Of a stretch of 64,000 nt of DNA, positions 8,286-18,000 are shown piece after piece. The notes below the pieces were generated by a model, which worked only from the letters and a program-made list of their open reading frames with translations, was not told where the DNA came from and searched no databases. The DNA is from Rhynchopus sp. YZ270_cl-10 (Eukaryota; Euglenozoa; Diplonemea; Diplonemida; Diplonemidae). The position numbers and the translations under genes are program-made. The stretch spans positions 714,501-778,500 of the forward strand of contig OZ037853.1 in NCBI GenBank assembly GCA_964035575.1. The letters run 5' to 3'. The stretch's first letter is position 1; the number at the start of each line of letters is the position of its first letter.

Positions 8286-11200
8286 TCGACCATGTCGCTT
8301 GGCACGGCAAACGTGACGTCTCTGAGGGCACACCCTGCGGTGGGGGAGTGGGATGTGGATGTTTGTGCTCTGCAGGAGGTGCGCCTCACAGAAGAAGAGA
8401 TGAAGGGGGCAGCAAACGACGTGAAGGGGTATGGTGCCAAGCAGCTTCTCTTTGGTGCCCCTTGCAGACGAAGCCAGGGATCAGACCCTCTGCGCACGCG
8501 CACGCAGAATGGTGGAGTTGCGATCATGACGTGCGCTGACATACCGACCAGAGCAGTACCGCCACAATGTGCCCAACAAGCGTGGAACGAATGCCGCTTT
8601 ACGCATGCGCAGGTGGCATATGGGAGCGGGGGACGTAACATCTCTGTGTTCTCGTTTTATGGTGTGTGTGCTGACAGCGACCGCACGGAGCAACTCCTGA
8701 CAGGCATCTTTGAAGAAGCAGCCAGCCTTGGGGACATACCGGTGTTCATTGCCGGAGACTTCAACGTAGAGGCTAACGAAAGTCTAGCCATTCGAGCGGC
8801 CATCTCCTCCGGCAAATGGGTTGATGCGGCAGATACCTACGCACAGCAGTTGGGTAAGGCAGCAGAGAACACATGCTATACCTCCACATCGTCTGGCAGA
8901 CGTATCGACTTGGTGCTGGCGAACCACGTGGCTGCCCCTGCGATCTCCAAAGTGGTGGTCTGGAAAGAGAGCTGCCTCCCGGTACACAGACCGGTGGTGT
9001 TGACGTTAGACCTGACGCGATACGAGCAGAAGGCACCGCAGGCACGCCCTCCCCTTTCTTTGATCGGCGACGACTGGACGAAATGGCCGGCGAAGAAGGA
9101 GAAGGAGCTTGCAGCGAAGGTGATGCAGGAGAACGCTGCCCCTGAAGCCGACCTGACGAAGATGTCGGTTGAAGATCGCTGGGCACGCTTCTGCAAGATT
9201 GCGGAGGACTACCTGCTGAAGAGAGGTGCTGCAGACTCAGACCCGAAGCAACAACGCCACAGGGGGAGAGGGGAGGTGCAACCCGACGTTCTCCGACATC
9301 GGACGGCCCGCATGGACTGCGACACGCCGGATGCTGTGAACCTGGAGACGGCTCAACTGCAGAAGACATGTCGTCAGATGGAGCAGCTCATTGGTGATCG
9401 GAGGAAGCGCTTCGGTCAGCCATCTGCAGAATCGTTGAACGAACGGCAGCTGTGGGCGAAAATCCGCAAGAAGAAGCATCTCCTGAAGAGTGACACCTGG
9501 GACCTCGACCTTCCTGGGATAGAGGAGTTGTGTGGGCTCCTTGGCTGCCTGAAGAAGAGGGGTTTTGTCCTGCTGGAGCAACGGCGACGGGCCCGCATCA
9601 AGGAATGGCGCCGCACTATGAAGGAACACATGAAGGAGAACCCAGCGAAGGTGTTCTCGTTCCTGCGGAAGGCTACGTCGTCACACACCACGTTCCTGAA
9701 ACGGGAGGACGGCACGGTTACAGCTAACCTCCAGGAGATGGATGAACTGCTCATGGATGACCGTGCTTGGGGTGGGGTGTTCCGGATGTATGACGATTCC
9801 GAAGAACCTGCGTGGACGACGTTCTTTGATAGGTTCAAGGAACACATTCCTGAAGGGACCCCTTGTGTATGCGAACCCCTGACCGCCGACGACCTCCGTA
9901 CGACCATCGGCAAGATGAAGCGGAAAAAGGCGGCAGGCCTCGATGGGTGGAGGGTGGAGGAGCTGAAGGAACTGCCTTTGACACTGCTGGAGGAACTCGC
10001 GCGCTGCCTGAACCTGATCGAGGATACTGGGAACTGGCCCAGGGTGATTGCGAGGGCGTTGGTGGTGCTCATCCCCAAAGGAGAAGGCGAGGAGCCCCTG
10101 AAGCAGCGACCCATAACCATCACCAGTGTGATGTACAGGTTATGGGCGGCGACTCGACTCCGCAAAGTGGCGACGTGGCAGGAATCCTGGATTCACGAGC
10201 GGCAACACGGCTTCCGGAACAAACACGGAACCGAAGACCTGCTGTGGTTTCTCTGTGCGAAGATGGAGGAGGCTCTGATAGACGACACACCTATCTATCT
10301 AGCCTCCTTCGACTATCAGAAGTGCTTTGACCGTGTTCCCCAAGAGATCATGTTCCAGCTCGTCGAACGGTTGGGTCTTCCCGACAACATGATGCGCCCC
10401 ATCCGGGGTATATACAAGAAGCTGGGGAGGCGTTTCAAACTGCCGGCAGGTCTTGGCAAAGAATGGTTGCGACGAATGGTATCCTCCAAGGATGCCCACT
10501 GAGCGTAATCTTCCTGAATGCGCTGGTGGCGGTGTGGATGAACGGGGTGGAGAAGGAAACGGGCACGCAGGGGCTGGCGTACGCTGACGACACCAACCTC
10601 CTGACGAAGACCCTCGACCAGCTGCGAGCGGGTGTCGCCTTCACCGGACACTTTGCAGACTTGACGGGACAACGCGTCCACGCGGGGAAAAGCACGTGGC
10701 AGAGCAACCGTCCTGATGAAGAGGAAACTGTGCAGATGAACGGCGCGGATCTTACTCGCGTCGAGAAGTCGGAGTGCCTGGGGGCGACGGTGCAGGCACG
10801 ACAGGCTGGGACGCCCACGCTCCCGACGAAACTGGAAGGCACCATCGACGCATGCGGACCGCTAGCAGGTAAGGTGGGATGCCTCCCGCTGACTCAAGGT
10901 GAGAAAGCAGGCATCATGCAGGCTGCAGTGATGTCGAAATCTGTGTACGGTATCACGGTGCAGGACCCACCTGGGAAATACGTGAACAGTCTTGCAACTG
11001 CAGTGGAGAAAGGGGTCCACGGCGTGAACAAGATGAATCGGCGAAGCGTACCGGTCATGCTGAATGTCTTCGAGAAAGGCCATCTGCTCGACCCCTCAGT
11101 GGCATTCGACTACAGAAGGATCATGACGTGGGCGGCGATGATACGCAAATCGGATGAGATCTGTTCGCTGGTCGAAAAGTGCAGGTTACGTGCGAAAGCG

Positions 11201-12931
11201 AAGCAGGCGAAGACTGGAGGACCCATCGGGTTGATTGCGCGAGCCCTCAGCCGCCTTGCGTGGTCGTGGATAGACACGACAAAGGTGAAAACGCACGATG
11301 GGAGCATCGTTGATGTGAAGACGGTAAGCTTGGGTAGACTGGGCCACGTTGTGCGAGAACGGATGTTCTTCATTCGACTCTCCCGTACGAAGACGACTGC
11401 GAAGGTCAATGGCAAAGGCAGAGCTAACCTGAAGGGTATTGAAGCGGGGGTGGATAAGGAGAAAACCCTTGCTCTCACCCGAAGCAAAACTTTGACGGAT
11501 TACGAGGCGGGGACGCTGCGACACATTGTAGCTGACGGTGCGATAACGGGGGTGCGACTTGCGAGAGCGCGCATACGGGACTCGGCCATCTGCGTTCACT
11601 GCGAAGCGGGGGTGGACGAAAATCACAAACACTTGTGGTGGGAATGTGAAGCATGGAGTAGCATTCGTGCGGAGTACCCCTTGCTGTTGGACATTGACAG
11701 AACGACCTGGCCAAACTGTCTCGCTATCTGCGGCATGTGCACACCGGACACACCTTTGGAATGCGCCCGTGTTGCAGACCTGCAGAAGATGATGGTGCGC
11801 ATCCTCATCGCACGCTCCAAGTGGAGCAGACCGGAAGCGGCGAACCCGCGACTGCAAGAAGACCGATACCCGTGGACGTGGGCACCGGAGTTGGACACGA
11901 CGACGCAACACGCGAACAGTTTGGTGGACTACACCCCCCTGAAAAGGAGGTGGCCGTATGGACGTGCTCTGCTGCTGGCGTTTGCCTCCTGGCTGGGTGG
12001 TTTACAATGGAGCGACGAAGCTGGTCATGAAGTCTCCCACATGGAGCTGCTCATCGACTTCGAGGTTGCCACAGGGATGGACATCCGACCTGGGGACAAG
12101 ACCGGCAGAATAGCGCCGAAGCTGAAGCAGCCGAGGGCTGGGACTGGGGAAGAAGACAACAATGGGGGGGAAGACGACGGGAGTGGGGAAGACGACGATG
12201 ATGACGACGTGGTGCCAGTAGCGCTGGCCCACAGAGAAATGGCGAAGACGACCACCTTTGGGCATATGTTGGCTTCACTCAGAACCTTTTCGGAGAGCTC
12301 TCTCCATCCGGGGAAGGTGAAGGTAACGCATGTTCTCGCTTCGTTTGGGGCGAACGCCATCACAGGCATCGACCGCCGTCCTATCTTTGCCGGCGGAGAA
12401 GAAACGTTGAAGGCATTGCGTGCGCTATACGATGCTGGTGTGGCGTACCGTCTGCAACGCAGCTCCGAAGGCATGTCTGAGGTGGAGCTCCGTGGTGGCG
12501 ATAGAGCGAGAGGTACATGGATGGGGGAGTATTCTGCTGAGACGGCGTACCCCTCCACAGAAGTTAGAGGCAGGAGGGCACTACCATTCATCCAGCGGGC
12601 TGAACAGGAGACATCTGCGCATGCTCGCTACCGGCACCATGAGCACGTGCGTCCAGGGGATGCACCCGTGAAGGCACCTGAAGGAGCGGTTCCGATCTTC
12701 CAGTTTGCGATATGTGTGCTGCACCGGAAGACGAAGTGTGATGCCTGCTCGAAGAACGCCCAGGCAGACCTGATGCATTGCTGCTTTGCGCACCACTCCA
12801 ACGACGACGGGTTACCGATCCGACACGAAGCATGCACTAAGCATAGACTCTCGAGGTGCGGGAACTGTGTGCAAGAGAAGAGTACGCTGGAGCACTGCTG
12901 CCGCCGCCACCACGACACCTCGAAGGGGCGA

Positions 12932-12955
12932 CAGACGACGCTGGGAGGCTTCTTC
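12932..12955 (+). other. PCNA-interacting (PIP) box at the end of LINE ORF2, copy 1
   Basis: Codes QTTLGGFF followed by KKKQTKQK, which fits QxxLxxFF plus the basic flank typical of PIP boxes in replication proteins. It sits about 20 residues before the end of ORF2. Copies 0 and 2 read QTTLGGLF. The human L1 ORF2 protein is known to need a PIP box, located elsewhere in that protein. Confidence 0.65.
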
Positions 12956-13085
12956 AAGAAGAAGCAGACGAAGCAGAAGGATGGGCACAGCAGGGGCGGT
13001 GATGGACTTATGTAACATCACCCCCACGATGTATTGTATCACCTATCTCGGATAGGGGTGCATGCATCGAAAACGGGCCCCCACC

Positions 13086-13501
13086 GTTGACGAAGGTGAA
13101 GAAGCACGAGGCCAGAGCAGCACTTCATGCGTTGGGTGAGACTGACATCACTGCTGAGAGGCTGAAGAGTGTGCAGGATCCTGAGGTTGCGAGTTTGCTT
13201 CTGCAGGCGGTGGTTGCGACGGTGATTCCTGATCGCTTCTTGCAGAAGGCATCGTTGACGAGTCTTGATCTGAGTGCTGAGTCTGTTGTGACTCGCATTG
13301 GGCCCTGCTTTCTTTTTAACTGCACTTCATTGACAAGCATCGACCTTTCTGGGTTGATCCATGTTACACAAATTGAGTACTGCTTCCTTGATGGATGCAG
13401 TGCTTTGTGCAATCTGGACTTGGCACCACTCAGCAGAGTTACACGAGTTGGGTCCTGCTTCCTTGATGGATGCAGTTCTTTGTGTACACTCGACTTAACA
13501 C
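13086..13501 (+). pseudogene. UBL-LRR gene 2, LRR fragment between LINE copies 1 and 2
   Basis: Starts with the right-hand target duplication and reads TKVKKHEARAALHALGETDITAERLKSVQDPEVASLLLQAVVATVIPDRF, then about four LRR units. It stops abruptly within the fourth (SLCTLDLT), where a G-rich filler begins. The piece is nearly identical to the start of LRR gene 3 (19974-20388), which shows that the two LINE-LRR units arose by recent duplication. No start codon, no C-terminus. Confidence 0.85.
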
Positions 13502-13539
13502 GCGGGTTTACGGGTTTGCGGGTTTGCGGGTTTGCGGGT
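13502..13539 (+). repeat. Telomere-like filler (cgggttta/cgggtttg) at a recombination junction
   Basis: About 4.5 units of an octamer, cgggttta then cgggtttg repeated, sit exactly between the truncated LRR gene 2 and the truncated 5' end of LINE copy 2. The heptamer TTTAGGG is a common telomere repeat in plants and several protists; these units resemble it with an added C. Filler of this kind can come from telomerase or from slippage during end joining. Confidence 0.6.
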
Positions 13540-14891
13540 CTGCTGCAGCCCTCAGGCAGCAAGAGGAGGACGCCGCCGCCGCTGCTGCTGCAACCCTGAG
13601 GCAGGAGGAGGAGGTGAAGGCCGCTGCTGCTGCAGCCCTCAGGCAGCAAGAGGAGGACGCCGCCGCCGCTGCTGCTGCAACCCTGAGGCAGGAGGAGGAG
13701 GTGAAGGCCGCTGCCGCTGCTGCTGCAGCCCTCAGGCAGCAAGAGGAGGACGCCGCCGCCGCTGCTGCTGCAACCCTGAGGCAGGAGGAGGAGGTGAAGT
13801 CCGCTGCTGCTGCAACCCTCAGGCAGCGTGAGGAGGCTGTTGCTGCTGCTGCGGCCCTCTGGCAGGAAGAGGAGGAAGCCGCTGCTGCTGCAGCTGCTGC
13901 TGAGAACACCAGGCAGCGCGAGCTGGAGGCTGCTGCTACTTCGGCCCCGACTGTCGGCGCAACGATGGCAGGTAAGCGGGTACGAGCGGGAAATGGGTCC
14001 AGTGAGGTTGAAGAGCTGAGCCCGCGCCGCAGGAGGAGGAGGGCTGACACCATCCGTGGAAAGCCAGAGGTAGTCGTAGAAGTCGCCGAAGTACGGAACA
14101 GGTCGCGGTCAGCATCGCACGGGGACATGTCGCCGTCTATGGACGCTGATGGCGCCGGTGATGTGGAGGTCGTGGTGGCACCCTTGGTTACCGTTGCGCC
14201 AGTGGACGTTAATGGCGCCGGTGATGGAGAGGTTGTGGAGGCGCCCTCGGTTCCTGCTGCGAAGAAGACACGCAAGGTACGCAGGGACATTGTACTGGCC
14301 GCTGAGAGACGAAGAGCTGCAACACTGGCAGCACAGGAAGAAGCGGCGGCACAGAAGGAGAGACGAGCTGCAGCAGTGCAGGCACAACGTGAGCAGGAGC
14401 AAGGGGAGAACGCCGGCGCAGGGACCCCCACTCCCACGACACCAGACGCCGAGGCACGGATGGACGACGCCGACATGGCACTGCCGGTGCAGACTTCGCC
14501 AGAATGTGCGGCTGTCGAGGAGGACGCGGAGACCTCGCCAGCTCCCAGAGTGCCGGTGGCGCCACCTGCTGTGACCCTGGCGGGCAAGCGGGAAGACCGC
14601 AGTGAGTCCGGTGAGACGGTGGCGCTGCTGAGTCCGCCGCGCAGGATACGGACGGAAGTCCCCGCAAAAGAGCAGGCGGAGGGGAACGAGAAGAACGAGG
14701 AGTCGTACGGGAACGCAGTGCTGGAGGCTGGCGACTCCATGGAGTACTGCGAGGAGGGAGGCAACGGCGCAGCCATCCCGGTGACTGTCGTGAAGGTGGC
14801 GGGGGGCGTCATCGAGATCGCGTTTCGTCCCGTCCAGGGACTGGACAACAGGATAGTAGGCCGCAACACCCTGCGCGATGTGGGGCGGTGA
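13540..14891 (+). pseudogene. LINE ORF1 remnant, copy 2 (C-terminal half)
   Basis: Open from the truncation to TGA-CGG at 14889-14894, about 450 residues, with no native start. The coiled-coil repeat differs from copy 1: units alternate ALRQQEEDAAAAAAA and TLRQEEEVKAAAAA. After it the sequence is close to copy 1 (basic SPRRRRRR cluster, then AAVQAQREQEQGENAGAGTPTPTTPDAEARM) except for a missing or replaced segment around 13950. The upstream frame comes from the filler, not from the LRR frame. Confidence 0.8.
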
Positions 14892-14990
14892 CGGTGTGGT
14901 GCGGTGGAAGGGTACGGCACAGGATTGGCTTCTTCGTGCGTAGTTGGAGAACGAGACGTTTTTGTGAAAACTGTCTCCCCAACAAGGGGT
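14889..14990 (+). promoter_or_regulatory. Probable stop-codon readthrough site, LINE copy 2
   Basis: Same arrangement as in copy 1: TGA-CGG at 14889-14894, ORF2 in the same frame, no further stop before ATG 15018, and the gagac/gtctc and cccc/gggg hairpins preserved. Two copies agreeing over the stop codon, its context and an open joining segment support function, although the copies are closely related. Confidence 0.6.
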
Positions 14991-15017
14991 CAGCATCGTT
15001 TGCGCTCTGCGGGCTGT

Positions 15018-18000
15018 ATGCTGTCGGGGACTAGGGGTAAGGGTAGAACACGTAGAGGGGTGGGTCGAGGGGCTCGACAAAGAGTGCGTCGAGGGAGGCG
15101 ACGGGGGGCGTTTTTGGGCAGGGGGTCACTGCTGACATGTGGAGACGTGGAGGAGAATCCGGGTCCGTCCATGATGCTTGGCACTGCGAATGTGACATCC
15201 TTGTCGGCACACTTCGCGGTGGGGGAATGGGATCTGGACATCTGCGCGCTGCAGGAAGTGCGCCTCACAGCGGATGAGATGAAGGGTGCTGCGCTTGCCG
15301 TTAAGGAGTTTGGCGCCAAACAGATCCTCTTTGGTGCCCCCTGCAGACGAAGCCGAGGATCCGACCTGCGCACACGGACACAAAACGGTGGGGTTGCGAT
15401 CATGTCGCGCGCAGACATACCAACCAGAGCGGTACCGCCGCAGGGTGCCCAGAAAGCATGGGAGGAATGTCGTCTGTCACATGCGCAGGTGGCTTATGGG
15501 AACGGAGGACGCAACATCTCTGTCTTCTCGTTTTATGGTGTGTGTGACGACAAGGCCCGCACGGAACTACTCCTGACAGACATCCTGGAGGAAGCTGCCA
15601 GCCTTGGGGACATACCGGTGTTCATTGCCGGAGACTTCAACGTCGAGGCACAGGAGAGCGCTGTCATCCGAGCGGCAATCTCCTCCGGAAAATGGGTTGA
15701 TGCAGCAGACTCGTACGCGCAGCAGTCGGGTACGGAAGTGGAGAAAACGTGCTACACCTCCACATCTTCTGGCAGCCGCATCGACCTGGTATTGGCGAAC
15801 CACGTGGCTGCTCCTGCAATCTCCAAAGTGGAGGTCTGGACTGACAGCTGCATCTCCACCCACAGGCCGGTGGTGCTGACACTGGACCTCGAGTGTTACG
15901 AGCAGAAGGCTCCCCAAGCACGTCCTCCCCTACCCCTGATTGGCGAGGATTGGTCCAAATGGCCGGCTGCCAAGGAGAAGGTGCTTGCGAGAGAGGTGCT
16001 GCAAGAGAACGCACTCACCGACGCCGAACTCGAGAAGCTATCTGTTGAGGAGCGTTGGGCTCGCTTTTGCAAAACTGCAGAGGACTACTTCCTGCGGAGG
16101 GGTGAGATTGAGGCAAAACAGCACCGCCACAGGGGGAGAGGTGAGGTGAAACCTGATGTATTGCGACATCGGTCGGCTCGCACGGACCCCGACATGCCTG
16201 ATGCTGTGAACCTGGAGACGGCTCAGCTGCAGAAGACGTGTCGACAACTGGAACAACTCATTGGTGGACGGAGGAAGCGCATCGGCCAACCTTCTGCGGA
16301 ATCGGTGGATGAGAGACACCTGTGGGCGAAAGCGCGTGCGAAACGACATCTTCTGCAGAACGACACTTGGGGTCTCGAACACCCCGACGTAGAAGCGTTG
16401 TGTGGTCTCCTTGGGTGCCTAAAGAAGCAAGGGCTGGCCTTACTCGAGCGCCGACGACAGAAACGCATCCGAGAATGGCGTCGCTCCATGAAGGAACACA
16501 TGACGTCAAGCCCCGAGAAGGTCTTCCAGACGTTAAGAAAAGCCACGTCTTCGCACACGACTTTCCTGAAACGAGAGGACGGCACTGTGACTGCCAACCT
16601 CAAGGAGATGGACGAGCTTCTTATGGGTGACCAGGCGTGGGGAGGGGTGTTCCGGATGTACGGCGAATCCGAGGAACCTGCATGGGCGACCTTCTTCGAG
16701 AGGTTCAAGGAGCACATTCCCGAGGGGGCACCCTGTGACTGCGGACCTTTGACCGGCGAGGACCTCAGCAAGACCATCGGCAAGATGAAGCGGAAGAAGG
16801 CGGCAGGCCTCGATGGATGGAGAGTGGAGGAGCTGAAGGAACTACCTCCGTTAATGCTGGAAGAGCTAGCGTGCTGCCTGAACGTGATTGAGGAGACAGG
16901 AAACTGGCCCAGGGCAATTGCGAGGGCTATGGTGGTGCTCATCCCCAAAGGAGAAGGCGAGGAACCGCTGAAGCAGCGTCCCATTACCATCACCAGTGTG
17001 ATGTACAGGTTATGGGCGGCGACTCGTCTCCGCAAAGTAGCAGCGTGGCAAGAGTCGTGGATACACCAACGCCAGCACGGCTTCCGCAACAAGCATGGAA
17101 CCGAAGACCTACTGTGGTATCTTTGTGCGAAGATGGAGGAGGCTCTGATAGACAACACACCTATCTATCTAGCCTCCTTCGACTACCAAAAGTGTTTTGA
17201 CAGAGTGCCACAGGAGATTATGTTCCGCCTGGTCGAACAGCTAGGCCTGCCGCAGAATATGATGCGACCCATCCGTGGGATGTACAAGAAGCTGGGGAGG
17301 CGTTTTAAACTCCCGGCTGGTCTTGGACAAGAGTGGTTTGCGACGAACGGTATCCTCCAAGGATGCCCGCTGAGTGTCATCTTCCTGAATGCGTTGGTGG
17401 CGGTGTGGATGAACGGGGTAGAGAGGGAAACGGGCACGCAGGGATTGGCATACGCAGACGACACCAATCTCCTGACGAAAACACTCAGTCAGCTACGAAC
17501 GGGAGTCACCTTCACCGGACACTTCGCAGACTTGACGGGACAGCGCATCCACGTGGGGAAGAGCACGTGGCAGAGCAATCGCCCTGACGAAGAAGAAACT
17601 GTGCAGATGAACGGCTCCGATCTCACTCGCGTCGAGAAGTCGGTCTGCCTGGGGGCGACGGTGCAGGCCCGTCAAGCTGGTGCGCCCACGCTCCCGACGA
17701 AACTGGAAGAGACGATCAGGGAATGTGGTCCACTATCAGATAAGGTAGGCCGCCTTCCGTTGATGCAAGGGGAAAAAGCGGGCATCATGCAGGCCGCAGT
17801 GATGTCCAAGTCGGTGTACGGGATCACAGTGCAGGACCCTAACGTTTGTTGTGAGACCACCCTGGGTAATGCGAAGCAGAGAGGAATACACGGCGCTAAT
17901 CGGGTGAGCCGACGGAGTACCAGGGTCATGTTGAATCTCTTCGAGAAAGGCCACCTACTCGACCCCGGGATGGCCTTCGACTACAGACGGATCATGACGT

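Larger units (their letters stand above)
8136..13015 (+). pseudogene. LINE ORF2 of copy 1: endonuclease-reverse transcriptase, frameshifted
   Basis: First ATG at 8136. After a basic leader and the 2A-like motif comes an apurinic-type endonuclease (about 8290-9020: GTANVTSL, ALQEVRL, FIAGDFNVE, RIDLVLANH, HRPVVLTLDL). The reverse transcriptase follows (about 10060-10620: LIPKGEGEEPLKQRPITI, FDYQKCFDRVP, GCPLSVIFLNALVAVW, YADD), then CVHC...H...C at about 11590, the Cys/His-rich tail, and the PIP-type motif QTTLGGFF. Copy 2 reads EWFATNG where this copy reads EWLRRMV: one T is missing near 10467, so the frame is lost between the catalytic motifs A and B. The rest is open to 13015. Encoded proteins would act on nuclear DNA by target-primed reverse transcription. 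Confidence 0.88.
3948..13085 (+). mobile_element. LINE copy 1, full length (9.1 kb), inserted in a UBL-LRR gene
   Basis: Bounded by a 19-bp target duplication, gttgacgaaggtgaagaag, at 3929-3947 and 13086-13104. Order: ORF1 (OTU, coiled coil), TGA-CGG junction, 2A-like peptide, endonuclease, reverse transcriptase, CCHC finger, Cys/His-rich tail with PIP box, short 3' UTR ending in a hairpin (13042-13056), no poly(A). The 5' end reads straight on from the host UBL frame. The copy is not fully functional: ORF2 has one single-base frameshift in the reverse transcriptase, and the 2A motif has His in place of Asn. The two-ORF plan with an apurinic-type endonuclease places it among APE-class LINEs. 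The clade needs a tree. Confidence 0.92.
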
